Positions 33,320 to 43,208 are shown, counted from the stretch's first letter. The stretch is 64,000 bases of DNA from Pseudomonas sp. EpS/L25 (GCF_001512295.1 NZ_LNUP01000002.1:1242263-1306262); one strand, 5' to 3'. The notes: generated by a model not told the origin, from the letters alone. A program made the numbers and translations.

Positions 33320-33894
33320 GTACTGATCGATTCCAGAAGGGCTGGCGCGTCCATGCCTGGGGTGACAGGTTGGCCGTCGCCACGACAGCCCTCGGCAAAA
33401 GGCGCCAGTCTACCCGATGACCGGCACAGGACAAGGCTGGCGATTGGCCGGTGCGTCGACGGCTTGACGGGCTCTAGCCCAGGGTCATGGTGTCGAGAAG
33501 TTGCGAAGGCGTGGATGATAAAATTTGTTTCACGAATACTTGACAAGGGTGCGACGGATCGATGACCGCAATGGGTCATGTTCCTGCGGAGTTGTGCACA
33601 ACCTGTACTTGCGCTTGTCAAGCCCCTTCGACAGTCGTGTGCTTGGCGCAAAAATCCAGTCTTTTGAATTAAGTCATTGATAATGTTGAACTTATTAAAG
33701 TGATCAAAAAATGATCAACTTGTTCCGGGGGCCCGCAGAGCAAGGCTCAGGGTTCTTTTCCACCATGTTTTCAACAAAGTTATCAACAGAAGCTGTGGAT
33801 TGTTCCGCCGGGCAAGGGTGCTGCAACCTTAATCGGTGCTGAACGAAAGCCTCCTGGCGCAGGCGCCTGCGGCGGCTCGCTCCGGGGGTCGATC
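33320..33894. other. 575-bp non-coding region with AT-rich core and DnaA-box-like sequences
   Basis: No convincing gene. The part from 33655 to 33800 is much more AT-rich than its surroundings. It contains TTTTCAACA (near 33768) and TTATCAACA (near 33780), each one base from the loose DnaA-box consensus TTWTNCACA. It also has TGTGGATTG, the palindrome TTGTGCACAA (33592-33601) and two TGATCA-type sites. It is upstream of rmlD and downstream of the sensor kinase, so it must also hold the rmlD promoter. Confidence 0.5.
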
Positions 33895-36800
33895 TCAGCC
33901 GGAAAGCGCCAGTTGTCGACTCAGCAGTGCGCGTAGCGAGGCTGGCTTGACCGGCTTGGGCAGGAAGTCCAGGCGCGCGGCGCGCACCCTGGCCAGACAC
34001 TCGGGGCGGCCGTCCGCGCTGATGACGATGCCGGGAATGTCCCGGCGGAGGGTCCGACGAATCCACTCGGCGACCTCCGGGCCGGTATCGGCGTCGCTCA
34101 GGTGGTAGTCGACGATCAGCAGTCGCGGTACCACGCCCTGTTCGAGCAGCGCCGCGCATTCTTCCCGGCTGCGTGCGGTCCAGACCTGGCAGCCCCAGCG
34201 TCCGAGCAGGCTGCGCAGGCCCAGCAGGATGCTGTCTTCGTTGTCGATGCACAGCACCGGGTCGCCCGGCAACGGTTGGCTGGCCTCGCTGGCTGCCGCC
34301 GCCTGGACCGCCAGGGGCGGTGCGAGGGGCACCTTGACGCTGAAGACGCTGCCATGGCCCGGCCAGGAGCGTACCGACAATTCGTGGCCGAGTACCCGGC
34401 ACAGGCGATCGGCGATGGCCAGACCCAGCCCCAGGCCCTTTTCCGCGCGGGTCTGGTGGCTGTCCAGGCGCTTGAACTCCTCGAAGATGAGGCCGAGCTT
34501 GTCCGGCGGGATGCCGGGGCCGCTGTCCCAGACTTCCAGGCTCACGTGCTGTGCCTGACGGCGGACGCCGAGCAACACCCGGCCATCGGCGTATCTCAGG
34601 GCGTTGGTGAGGAAGTTCTGCAATACCCGACGCAGCAGCTTGCTATCGCTGTTGACGACCAGCCGGCTGTTGCGGATCCGCAGACTGGTGCCCTGGTCCT
34701 GGGCCAGGGCCTTGAACTCGACACCGAGGGCGTCGAACAGCGTGGCCAGGGCGAAGGGCGCCGGGTTGGCGAGGATGCGGCCGTTTTCCAGCCGCGAAAT
34801 GTCCAGCAGGTCGGCGATCAGGTCTTCGCTGGATCTCAGGGCGCTGTCCATGTTGCGCACCAGCTCCTGGGCCTCACGGGCCAGGCCGTCCTGGTGCGCG
34901 AGGGCGGCGGTGAACAGGCGGGCGGCGCTGAGCGGCTGCATCAGGTCGTGGCTGACCGCGGTGAGGAAGCGGCTCTTGGACTGGTTGGCCGCTTCCGCAT
35001 GAGCCTTGGCTTCCACTAGCGCCTGGTTGAGCTGGGACAGCTCGCGGGTGCGTTCCTCCACACGCTGTTCCAGGCCTTCGTTGGCTTCGCGCAGGGCGCG
35101 CTCGGCCTCGCGGAAGGCGGTGATGTCGGTGAAGCTCATGACGAAGCCGCGGCCGGGCATGGGGCTGCCGATCAGCTCGATCACCCGGCCATTGGGAAAG
35201 GTACGCTCGGAGGTGTGGGGAATGCCCTGGCGCATCCGCTCCACCCGCCGTGCCACGTGTTCGTCGGGATCGCCCGGGCCGCAGAGGCCGCGCAGGGCGT
35301 TGTAGCGGATGATCTCGGCGATGGGCCGGCCGACCTGGATCATGCCCTCGGGATAGTCGAACAGCTCCAGGTAGCGCTGGTTCCAGGCCACCAGGCGCAA
35401 CGACTGGTCGACCACGCTGATGCCCTGGGAGATGTTCTCGATGGCGCCCTGTAGCAGCGCCCGGTTGAATTCGAGCACCTCCGAGGCTTCGTCGGCGATG
35501 CGCACCACATCGTCGACCTGCATGTCGCGGCCTTCGATGGCGGCCTTCACCACGGCCCGGGCGGAGGACGCGCCGATCACCCCCGCCAGCAGGCGTTCGG
35601 TGTGGGCGATCCATTCGCTGTTGGCATTGCTGCCGGGCCTATAGGTCAGGCCACTCTGCTCGGCGAAGCGACTGAAGCTGAGGCGGGCGCGCTCGTCGCC
35701 GACGAAGCGGGCGGCGAGTAGGCGCAGGTCTTCCAGCTTGACCGCCAGCAGGGCGCGGTTGCGTGGCTTGGGCAGGGCGTACTGGGCGATGAAGCGCCCG
35801 GCCTGCCAGTATTCCGCGACCCGGGTACGCGACAGCAGGGAGACCAGGGCGAACAGCAGGAAATTGCCGGCCAGGGAGACCAGGGCGCCGACGGTGGTGG
35901 GCTGCAGGGTCCAGCCATTGCTGGGCTGCTCGAACCAGGCGAGACCGGGGAAGCCGTCCAGCGGCCATTGCAGGCTGACGGCGACCACCGGCAGCACCAT
36001 CAGGTAGCCCCACAGCAGGGCGCCGGCGGTGAGCCCGGCGAAGACACCGCGACGATTGGCCGCCTTCCAGAACAGCGCCCCGACCATGGCCGGGCCGAGC
36101 TGGGCGATGGCGGCGAAGGCGATCTGGCCGATGGTGGCGAGGCTGGCGCTGGAGCCCAACAGGCGGTAGCTGCAGTAGGCCAGCACGAGGATGACCACGA
36201 TGCTGGCGCGGCGCACCGTGAGCATCCAGTGGCTGAATACCTCGTGGGGGCTTTCCACCTGGCCGCGGCGCTTGAGCAGCCAGGGCAGCACGATGTCGTT
36301 GGAGACCATGGTGGAGAGCGCCACGCAGGCGACGATCACCATGCCGGTGGCGGCCGAGGCGCCACCGAGGAAGGCCAGCAACGCGAGCCAGGGACGATCC
36401 TGGGCCAGCGGCAGGCTGATGACGAAGGAGTCGGGCAGCACGCCGCCGGGCAGGTGCAACTGGCCGGCCAGGGCGATGGGGATGACGAACAGCGCCGCCA
36501 ATGCCAGGTAGAGGGGGAATACCCAGCGCGCCAGGTTGACGTCCCGGGTGTCGGTGTTTTCCACCACGGTGACGTGGAACTGGCGCGGCAGGCACATCAC
36601 GGCGATGAAGGCCACACCGGTCTGGATCAGCAGGCCGGGCCAGTCGAGGGTCTCCCGCCAGTAGTTCTGCAGTTGCGGCGCCTGCTGCGAGCGCTCGAGC
36701 AGATCGCTGAAGCCCTGGTGCAGTCCGTAGGTGACCCAGAGGCCCACGGCGAGGAAGGCGGCGAGCTTGACCAGGGATTCGAAGGCGATGGCCAGCATCA

Positions 36801-37365
36801 TGCCGCGGTGATGCTCGGTGACGTCCAGGTTGCGGGTGCCGAAGAGAATGGCGAACAGCGCCAGCACCAGGGAGACGAACAGTGCCGTGTCCTGGGCGCG
36901 GGTGCCCTGGGTCTCGGCATTGATGCCGGTCAGCAGGTTGACGCCGATGACGATGCCCTTGAGCTGCAGCGCCAGATAGGGCAGCACGCCGACCAGGCAG
37001 ATCAGTGCCACCACGATGGCCAGGGTCTGGGATTTGCCGTAGCGCGCGGCGATGAAGTCGGCGATGGAGGTGATGTTCTCCTTCTTGCTGATCAGCACCA
37101 TCTTCTTCACCAGTTGCGGTGCCAGCAGTAGGAAGAGGATGGGGCCCAGGTAGATGGGCAGGAACGACCAGAGCTGATTGGCGGCCTGGCCCACGGCGCC
37201 GAAGAAGGTCCAGCTGGTGCAGTACACCGCCAGCGACAGGCTGTAGACCCAGGCGCGCATCCGCGGCCGGAGTGGCGGGCGGCGGTCGCCATAGAAAGCG
37301 ATGCCGAAGAGCAGGGCCAGGTAGCCAAGGGTAACGGTGATGATCAGCCCACTGGGCAGGGACAT
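33895..37365 (-). CDS. mxtR: SSF-linked hybrid sensor histidine kinase (CrbS/MxtR)
   Basis: A 1156-residue hybrid kinase. An N-terminal sodium:solute symporter-like domain has about 13 membrane segments (about 1-500). It is followed by PAS (about 640-760), a HisKA box with His806 in SHDLMQPLS, HATPase motifs (NFLTNALRYADG, DSGPGIPP, GLGLGLAI) and a C-terminal receiver with Asp1086 in VDYHLSD. This architecture is CrbS of Vibrio and MxtR of P. aeruginosa, which with CrbR/ErdR control acetate-use genes such as acs and actP. The cognate regulator is not in the window. The start at 37365 has GGAG six bases upstream. Confidence 0.9.
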   Translation of the reverse strand: MSLPSGLIITVTLGYLALLFGIAFYGDRRPPLRPRMRAWVYSLSLAVYCTSWTFFGAVGQAANQLWSFLPIYLGPILFLLLAPQLVKKMVLISKKENITSIADFIAARYGKSQTLAIVVALICLVGVLPYLALQLKGIVIGVNLLTGINAETQGTRAQDTALFVSLVLALFAILFGTRNLDVTEHHRGMMLAIAFESLVKLAAFLAVGLWVTYGLHQGFSDLLERSQQAPQLQNYWRETLDWPGLLIQTGVAFIAVMCLPRQFHVTVVENTDTRDVNLARWVFPLYLALAALFVIPIALAGQLHLPGGVLPDSFVISLPLAQDRPWLALLAFLGGASAATGMVIVACVALSTMVSNDIVLPWLLKRRGQVESPHEVFSHWMLTVRRASIVVILVLAYCSYRLLGSSASLATIGQIAFAAIAQLGPAMVGALFWKAANRRGVFAGLTAGALLWGYLMVLPVVAVSLQWPLDGFPGLAWFEQPSNGWTLQPTTVGALVSLAGNFLLFALVSLLSRTRVAEYWQAGRFIAQYALPKPRNRALLAVKLEDLRLLAARFVGDERARLSFSRFAEQSGLTYRPGSNANSEWIAHTERLLAGVIGASSARAVVKAAIEGRDMQVDDVVRIADEASEVLEFNRALLQGAIENISQGISVVDQSLRLVAWNQRYLELFDYPEGMIQVGRPIAEIIRYNALRGLCGPGDPDEHVARRVERMRQGIPHTSERTFPNGRVIELIGSPMPGRGFVMSFTDITAFREAERALREANEGLEQRVEERTRELSQLNQALVEAKAHAEAANQSKSRFLTAVSHDLMQPLSAARLFTAALAHQDGLAREAQELVRNMDSALRSSEDLIADLLDISRLENGRILANPAPFALATLFDALGVEFKALAQDQGTSLRIRNSRLVVNSDSKLLRRVLQNFLTNALRYADGRVLLGVRRQAQHVSLEVWDSGPGIPPDKLGLIFEEFKRLDSHQTRAEKGLGLGLAIADRLCRVLGHELSVRSWPGHGSVFSVKVPLAPPLAVQAAAASEASQPLPGDPVLCIDNEDSILLGLRSLLGRWGCQVWTARSREECAALLEQGVVPRLLIVDYHLSDADTGPEVAEWIRRTLRRDIPGIVISADGRPECLARVRAARLDFLPKPVKPASLRALLSRQLALSG

Positions 37366-37440
37366 GGCGACTCCGAACGTTCCGGGCGCCCGTCGCGCCC
37401 GGACAAAGTGTCGCACCTTGGGCCGCCAGACGTCAGGTCT

Positions 37441-37685
37441 GAGAGCCTGTTCAAAGGCTCGCGAGCTAGAGCCCAGCAAGGCGCAACGACCAACGGGAGT
37501 AACAGCCAGCGGCTGGCCCGCAGGGTGAGTGCCAGCGAGTCAAAGGGCTGTGGAAGCGGATCGGACCCGCGCTCGGGTCTACGAGGGGTAAACGAGCATG
37601 GCGACGGGGCCGCCCAGGCGGGCCTGGCCTTCCAGGACATTTTCAACGCGGTTTGGCCAACGCGCAGCAGACTTTGAACAGGCTC
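37441..37685 (-). repeat. Dispersed structured repeat, copy 4
   Basis: The longest copy (245 bp), reverse orientation. It has perfect 14-bp complementary ends GAGCCTGTTCAAAG (37441-37454) and CTTTGAACAGGCTC (37672-37685). The hairpins are ACCCG-CGCT-CGGGT (37565-37578) and CCTGG-CCTT-CCAGG (37623-37636). The internal stem found in other copies is weak here. It occupies the 404-bp gap between the sensor and GNAT genes, the only copy not next to a stop codon. Confidence 0.88.
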
Positions 37686-37769
37686 CGAGGCTCTGTACGG
37701 CGACAGTGGGTTGAGCCCAGCCGCTGGCCCTGTTAGGTTGGCGGGCTGATTCAAGCGAGAGAGACCGTC

Positions 37770-38336
37770 ATGTTCCAAGCGCAGCCCATTTCCCTGCAAC
37801 GTGGTGCGCTGCGCCTGGACCCCCTGGCGGAGGCCGATGTCCTGGAGCTGGTCAGCCTGGCCGAGCGCAATCGCGAGGCGCTGCACTACCTGAGCGGCCC
37901 CCTGCGGCCGGACTGGTATCGCCAGGCGCTGGCCGAACAGCGCGAAGGGCGGTCGCTGCCCTTCGCCGTGCGGGTGGCCGATCGGCTGGTGGGTACTACC
38001 CGTTTCGCCGACTTCCTGCCGGCCTTGCCGGCTGCCGAGATCGGCTGGACCTGGCTCGACCAGGAGCAGCATGGCAGCGGCCTCAACGGCAACCTCAAGT
38101 ACCTGATGCTCCGGCACGCCTTCGAGCACTGGCAACTGGTCCGGGTGCAGCTCAAGACCGCCGCCGCCAACCTCAGGTCCCAGGGCGCCATCGAGAAGCT
38201 CGGCGCCGTGCGCGAAGGCTTGTTGCGCAACCACCGTCGTCTGGCCGACGGCCGTCTGGACGACACCGTGATGTACAGCATCACCGATCGCGAATGGCCC
38301 GAGGTGAAGGCGCGCCTCGAGGCCTCCTTCAACTGA
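37770..38336 (+). CDS. GNAT-family N-acetyltransferase (RimJ/RimL-like)
   Basis: A 188-residue acetyltransferase of the RimJ/RimL-like Acetyltransf_3 group: LRLDPLAEADVLELVSL, VGTTRFADFLPALPAAEIGWTWL and NLRSQGAIEKLGAVREGLLRNHRR (acetyl-CoA site). Related proteins modify ribosomal proteins or small amines; the substrate cannot be told. GAGAGA precedes the ATG. Confidence 0.85.
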   Translation: MFQAQPISLQRGALRLDPLAEADVLELVSLAERNREALHYLSGPLRPDWYRQALAEQREGRSLPFAVRVADRLVGTTRFADFLPALPAAEIGWTWLDQEQHGSGLNGNLKYLMLRHAFEHWQLVRVQLKTAAANLRSQGAIEKLGAVREGLLRNHRRLADGRLDDTVMYSITDREWPEVKARLEASFN

Positions 38337-38521
38337 TCGGCCAGGGCTCCGCTACCGTTCGTCGGGACGGATTGGCGGTGGTGCCTGGACGACAGGTCTA
38401 CGTCGCGACTTTGGCGCCGGTAATCCAACGGTAGTCGTCAGCTACCCATCAGTTTTCCGCAGGGCGGTCGACATTCTTGCTCAATGGCAAGAATTCGCCT
38501 GCACTCATCCGCGGACGCTGC

Positions 38522-40978
38522 ATGTTTCCACTCTCGCCTACTTCTGCGCTGCGTACGCTCAGGGTGGTCTGGCCCTTCGTCATCATCCTGTCGTGCCAGG
38601 CCCTGGTCGCCATCGTCAGCCTGCAACTGCTGTCGACAGTGCGCGCCTACGTCTCGGCGGAAAGCCTGTGGAGCAAGAGCCTGGGCAATGCCATGCTCTC
38701 CCTGGGCGCCTATCTCGACGAGGGGCGTCCGGAGGCCTACCAGGCGTACCTGGCTTCGATCAGCGTCAATACTCTCGACCGCGCCGCTCGCTACGAGCTG
38801 GATACCGGCGGCAGCGGGGAGGGGGCCGCACGGCTGCTGCGGCTGGCCGGCAACGACCCGGACGACATCGAGGGGCTCATCGGGCTCTTCCAGCTAGCCC
38901 GCCACGTCGAGCCGTTCCAGGGGGTGATCGCCCGCTGGCAGGCCACCGACCCCTACCTGGACGAATTCCAGGCGCTGGCGCGAACCGGCTTCGAGCTGAT
39001 CAAGCTGCAGGAGCCCGGGCCGCTGCTGATCCCGCTGAAGCGCCATCTGCTGGACCTGCACGACCGGATGATGCCGGAGACGGTGGCCTTTTCGGAGCGG
39101 CTCGGCCTGGCCTCGCGCCAACTGGTCTGGGGGTTGCTCGTCGCCAACGTCCTGGTCGGGGCCCTGCTGGTGCTGCTGACGGTCTGGCGCATGCATCTCC
39201 TGGTGCAGCAGCGCTGGCGCTCCGAGCGCGCCCTGCAGGCGGAAAAGCAGCGGGTCCAGGTGATCCTCGCCTCCATCGGCGATGCCGTGCTCGCGGTGAA
39301 TGCCCAGGGGCGGCTGCTCTATCACAATCCCGCCGCGGAGCGGCTGTTGCGACAGCCGATGCTCGTCGTCGGCACGCCCGTCACCCAGCTGTTCGATATC
39401 CAGACCGAGGACCAGCTGGGGTCCACCGAGCCCCTGGCCGATCGGCTGCTGAGCGAGAGATGGCTGCAGGGCAACGAACCCTTGGCGCAGCAACTGGTGC
39501 TGACCGATGGTTCGCGCCATCCCGTGGCCCTGACGGTGACCGCCCTGCCGGCTGGCGAATCCGCTGCCGGGGTGGTACTGGTGATGCATGACCAGACCCG
39601 GGAGCGCGCCTTCCTTCGCGATCTCGCCTGGCAGGCCAGCCACGATGCCCTGACCGGGCTGCTCAATCGCCGGGAATTCGAAACCCGGCTGGAACGCCTG
39701 CTGGCGCGGGACGACCTGAGCCAGGCCTCGTTGCTGTTCATCGATCTGGATCAGTTCAAGATCGTCAACGATACCTCCGGGCATTTCCACGGTGATCGGC
39801 TGTTGCGGCAACTGTGCGCCTTGCTGGGCGCCCAGCTGGACGAGGATGACTGCCTCGCCCGGCTGGGGGGCGATGAATTCGGGGTGCTGTTGGAGAGGCG
39901 CACCCCGGGCGAGGCCGAGGCGCTGGCGGAGCGGCTGCGTGGTTGTGTCGGTGCGCAGCAGTTCGAGGCGGCGGGTCAGAGCTTCCGGGTGGGCCTGAGC
40001 ATCGGGGTGGTGCATCTGGGGGGCCATCCGCTGACGCCGGAGGAGGCCCTGCGCCTGGCCGATCTGGCCTGCTACGCGGCCAAGGACAAGGGGCGCAACC
40101 GCGTCCAGGTGTTCGCGCCGGGCGATGTGGAGCTCGGCCAGCGCCACGAGGAGATGACCTGGGTGCAGCGCCTGCACCGGGCGCTGGACGAGGATAGGTT
40201 CTGCCTCTATGTCCAGCCGATTCTCGGTCTGGGCGAGCGGACGGCGGCGGATCGCCACGTCGAGGTGCTGGTGCGATTGGAGGAGAGTGGCCAACTGATC
40301 GCCCCGGGAGCCTTCATTCCGGCGGCGGAGCGCTACGGCCTGATGCCGGACCTGGATCGCTGGGTGATCGCCGCGACCCTGGCGCGTTTCGCCGAGCTGC
40401 CCGCCGGCCTGCTGGATACCCTGGCCATCAACCTCTCGGGACATTCGCTCGGCGAGCCGGGGCTGGCGGCTTTCGTCAAGCAGCAGCTCCAACGCTGGCG
40501 GATCGCGCCGGGATGGATCTGCTTCGAGATCACCGAGACCAGCGCCGTGGCCAACCTGGATGCGGCACGGCTCTTCATGGACGAGTTGCGCGGCCTGGGG
40601 GTGAGATTCTCCCTGGACGACTTCGGTGCCGGTATGTCGTCCTTCACCTATCTCAAGCACCTGCCGGTGGACTACCTGAAGATCGATGGCAGCTTCGTCC
40701 GCCACCTGCTCGAAGATCCGGTGGACGCCGCCATGGTCGAGGCGATCAACCAGCTCGGCCAGCTCACCGGCAAGAAGACCATCGCCGAATTCGCCGAGGA
40801 CGAGGCCGTGGTGGCGGCGCTGGCGAAGATGGGCGTCGACTACGCCCAGGGTTACGGCATCGCCCGGCCGCAGCCCTTCACCGAAGCCACCTGCCAGGCG
40901 CTGGTCCGGCAGGTGTGGCGCGAGTCGTCAGGAGCGAGCGTCGTCGTCCTTGAAGCGGCGAAAAACGGTAGCCAGTAG
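38522..40978 (+). CDS. Membrane GGDEF-EAL bifunctional c-di-GMP protein
   Basis: An 818-residue protein. Two membrane segments (about residues 15-37 and 200-222) enclose a periplasmic domain, followed by PAS (about 250-370), GGDEF (about 385-545) and EAL (about 560-800). The synthase motif is intact (GGDEF, 449-453). The phosphodiesterase motif is EVL (581-583), an accepted variant, with NLSGHS, FEITET, LDDFGAG, LKIDGSF and AEFAED. Both activities may therefore be present. The ATG at 38522 has a weak ribosome-binding site, and a TTG at 38477 is an alternative. The 3' end overlaps the next gene by 51 bp. Confidence 0.88.
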   Translation: MFPLSPTSALRTLRVVWPFVIILSCQALVAIVSLQLLSTVRAYVSAESLWSKSLGNAMLSLGAYLDEGRPEAYQAYLASISVNTLDRAARYELDTGGSGEGAARLLRLAGNDPDDIEGLIGLFQLARHVEPFQGVIARWQATDPYLDEFQALARTGFELIKLQEPGPLLIPLKRHLLDLHDRMMPETVAFSERLGLASRQLVWGLLVANVLVGALLVLLTVWRMHLLVQQRWRSERALQAEKQRVQVILASIGDAVLAVNAQGRLLYHNPAAERLLRQPMLVVGTPVTQLFDIQTEDQLGSTEPLADRLLSERWLQGNEPLAQQLVLTDGSRHPVALTVTALPAGESAAGVVLVMHDQTRERAFLRDLAWQASHDALTGLLNRREFETRLERLLARDDLSQASLLFIDLDQFKIVNDTSGHFHGDRLLRQLCALLGAQLDEDDCLARLGGDEFGVLLERRTPGEAEALAERLRGCVGAQQFEAAGQSFRVGLSIGVVHLGGHPLTPEEALRLADLACYAAKDKGRNRVQVFAPGDVELGQRHEEMTWVQRLHRALDEDRFCLYVQPILGLGERTAADRHVEVLVRLEESGQLIAPGAFIPAAERYGLMPDLDRWVIAATLARFAELPAGLLDTLAINLSGHSLGEPGLAAFVKQQLQRWRIAPGWICFEITETSAVANLDAARLFMDELRGLGVRFSLDDFGAGMSSFTYLKHLPVDYLKIDGSFVRHLLEDPVDAAMVEAINQLGQLTGKKTIAEFAEDEAVVAALAKMGVDYAQGYGIARPQPFTEATCQALVRQVWRESSGASVVVLEAAKNGSQ

Positions 40979-41869
40979 CGCGCCGGAGATGTTGTGCCAG
41001 ACGCTGAACAGCGCGCTGGGCACCGCGGCCAGGGGCGAGAAGTGCGCCGTGGCCAGGGCGGCACCGAGACCGGAATTCTGCATGCCGACCTCCAGGGCCA
41101 GGGATTTGCGCTGGGCCACTGGCAGCTTGCAGCACTTGCCGGTGAGGTAGCCGAGCAGGAAGCCGAAGCCGTTGTGCAGGATCACCACCGCCATGATCAG
41201 CAGCCCGGATTCGGCGATGCGCGCCTGGCTGGCAGCCACCACCGCAGCGACGATCACCACGATGCTCACCACCGAGGCCAGCGGCAGCACCTCCACCAGC
41301 GCGCCGACGCGGTGGCCGAGCAGGCGCTGGGCGACGAGGCCCAGGGCGATGGGCAGCAGCACCACCTGCAGGATCGACCAGAACAGGCCGCCGAAGGAGA
41401 TCGGTAGCCAGGTGGAAGCCAGCAGCCAGATCAGCGCCGGGGTCAGCAGCGGGGCGAGCAGGGTGGTCACCGCGGCGATGGCCACCGACAGCGCCAGGTC
41501 GCCCTTGGCCAGCCAGGTCATGACGTTGGACGCGGTCCCGCTGGGGCAGCAGCCGACCAGGATGACGCCCACGGCGATCTCCGGTGGCAGGTGGAACAGC
41601 TGGCACAGCCCCCAGGCCACGCCCGGCATGATGACGAAGTGCGCCACCACGCCCAGCAGCACCCGCCAGGGATGCCGGCCAACGGCAGCGAAGTCCTCGA
41701 CCTTGAGGGTCAAGCCCATGCCGAACATGATCACCCCCAAGAGCGGCACGATGGCCACGCTCAGCGGCTTGAACGCCGCGGGGGCGAAGAAGGCCAGCAG
41801 GGCGGCGAGCAGCACCCAGAAGGCGAAGGTATTGCCGACGAAGCGGCTGAAGGCGGCGAGGGCGCGCAT
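40928..41869 (-). CDS. Bile acid:sodium symporter family (BASS) transporter
   Basis: A 313-residue protein with about ten membrane segments. The family blocks GVIMFGMGLTLKVEDF, VGCCPSGTASNVMTWLAKGD (the sodium-binding crossover) and LEVGMQNSGLGAALA are present. Bacterial members carry organic anions such as pyruvate, pantoate or aromatic acids; the substrate here is unknown. AGGAG precedes the ATG. It is convergent with, and overlaps, the GGDEF-EAL gene. Confidence 0.9.
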   Translation of the reverse strand: MRALAAFSRFVGNTFAFWVLLAALLAFFAPAAFKPLSVAIVPLLGVIMFGMGLTLKVEDFAAVGRHPWRVLLGVVAHFVIMPGVAWGLCQLFHLPPEIAVGVILVGCCPSGTASNVMTWLAKGDLALSVAIAAVTTLLAPLLTPALIWLLASTWLPISFGGLFWSILQVVLLPIALGLVAQRLLGHRVGALVEVLPLASVVSIVVIVAAVVAASQARIAESGLLIMAVVILHNGFGFLLGYLTGKCCKLPVAQRKSLALEVGMQNSGLGAALATAHFSPLAAVPSALFSVWHNISGALLATVFRRFKDDDARS

Positions 41870-41892
41870 GGCAAACTCCTTTTTTAGTGGGC

Positions 41893-41921
41893 AGAAAAAA
41901 GGCCGGTCTGCGCCGGCCTTG
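41893..41921 (-). terminator. Terminator downstream of rdgC
   Basis: AAGGCCGG-TCTGCG-CCGGCCTT is followed on the minus strand by TTTTTTCTGCC. It lies beyond dispersed-repeat copy 5, so that repeat would be transcribed as part of the rdgC 3' untranslated region. Confidence 0.85.
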
Positions 41922-42118
41922 GAGCCTGCTCAAAGTCTGCTGCGCATCGGCCAAACGGCGTTGAAAATGCCTTCGGAATGCTCATTTACCACTCGTAAAC
42001 TCCGCTTCCTCAGGCATTTGATTCGCTGGCGCTCACCCTGCGGGCCAGCCGTTGGCTGTTACTCCCGTTGGTCGTTGCGCCTTGTTTGTCTCTAGCTCGC
42101 GAGACTTTGAGCAGGCTC
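41922..42118 (+). repeat. Dispersed structured repeat, copy 5
   Basis: 197 bp in family orientation, 9 bp from the rdgC stop. The perfect 14-bp ends are GAGCCTGCTCAAAG (41922-41935) and CTTTGAGCAGGCTC (42105-42118). Relative to copy 4 one base pair differs, changed on both arms. The perfect internal stem is AAATGCCT (41965-41972) and AGGCATTT (42012-42019). It lacks the CCTGG hairpin segment. Confidence 0.88.
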
Positions 42119-42127
42119 TAGTGGAGC

Positions 42128-43048
42128 TTAGAGCCCTTGGGGCAATTCTTCGCCGCCGAGGGCTTCGATCAGCTGTGGCAGGAATTCCGCCAGGGTCATC
42201 ATCATCAGCACGAAGCTGGCGTCCTGCTGGCCGAGGGCGTCTTCGCCACCGTCCTGTTCGGCCTGGTCCTGCAAGAGGTCCTCGAACTTGAGTCTCTTGA
42301 TGGTGACCTTGTCGTCCAGCAGCAGGGCCAGCTTGTCCTGCCAGGCCAGCGCCAGCTTGGTGACCAGCTTGCCGGCACCCAGGTGGTTCTGGATCTCTTC
42401 GCTGGTGAGGTCCTGCCCTTTGCAGCGCACCACGCCGCCGTCTTCGCCGGCATCGCGCAATTCGCACTCGTCGAGGATGAACAGGCCATGGGTGGCGTCA
42501 CCGGCCTTGACCCAGTCGGTGAAGGTGGCCATGGGGGCCTGCTTCACGCCCAGTGGGCGCACCGGCAGCGAGCCCATCGCATCGCGCAGGGTGGAGAGCA
42601 GATCTTCGGCGCGTTTGGCGCTGGAGGCGTCCACCAGGATCCAGCCCTGCTTGGGATCGATGGCGGCATAGGTGGTCTGGCGACGGATGAAGGCGCGTGG
42701 CAGGAAGGCCTGGACGATCTCGTCCTTGATCTGCTCCTTCTCCTTCTTGTAGACCTTGCGCATCTGCTGGGTCTCGATCTCGTCGACCTTCTCCTGCACG
42801 GCCTCCTTGACCACGCTGCTGGGCAGGATGCGTTCTTCCTTGCGCGCGGCGATCAGCAAGAAGCCCTGGCTTTCGTGCACCAGCGGCAGGTCCGGGCCCT
42901 TGCCGAAGGGGGCGACGAATCCATAGGTGGAGAGCTCCTGGCTGGCGCAGGGGCGGGCGGGCTTGGCGGCGAGGGCCGCTTCGAGGGCTTCGGTCTCGAA
43001 GGCGACTTCCTGGGTGAGACGGTAGACGAGCAGATTACGGAACCACAT
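42128..43048 (-). CDS. rdgC: Recombination-associated protein RdgC
   Basis: A 306-residue nucleoid-associated ring protein that binds double-stranded DNA and restrains Rec[16 protein letters not shown], the [17 protein letters not shown] region and [20 protein letters not shown] are family blocks; the length equals that of P. aeruginosa RdgC. The ATG at 43048 has GGGAG upstream; the longer in-frame start at 43105 is rejected. Confidence 0.96.
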   Translation of the reverse strand: MWFRNLLVYRLTQEVAFETEALEAALAAKPARPCASQELSTYGFVAPFGKGPDLPLVHESQGFLLIAARKEERILPSSVVKEAVQEKVDEIETQQMRKVYKKEKEQIKDEIVQAFLPRAFIRRQTTYAAIDPKQGWILVDASSAKRAEDLLSTLRDAMGSLPVRPLGVKQAPMATFTDWVKAGDATHGLFILDECELRDAGEDGGVVRCKGQDLTSEEIQNHLGAGKLVTKLALAWQDKLALLLDDKVTIKRLKFEDLLQDQAEQDGGEDALGQQDASFVLMMMTLAEFLPQLIEALGGEELPQGL

Positions 43049-43208
43049 GGTGTCACTCCCAAAAACGAAGCGCGCATTATCCGCGTCGCTCGGCCTGGAG
43101 GCCAACCCCGGATCGCGGTGGTCGTCGGGAATGCGCGCTTTCTTCGGTTGCGCCGGAGGACGGCGCTAAGCCTTTGGAAGTGCTGGGAAATTTTTTTTCA
43201 AAAAGGGG

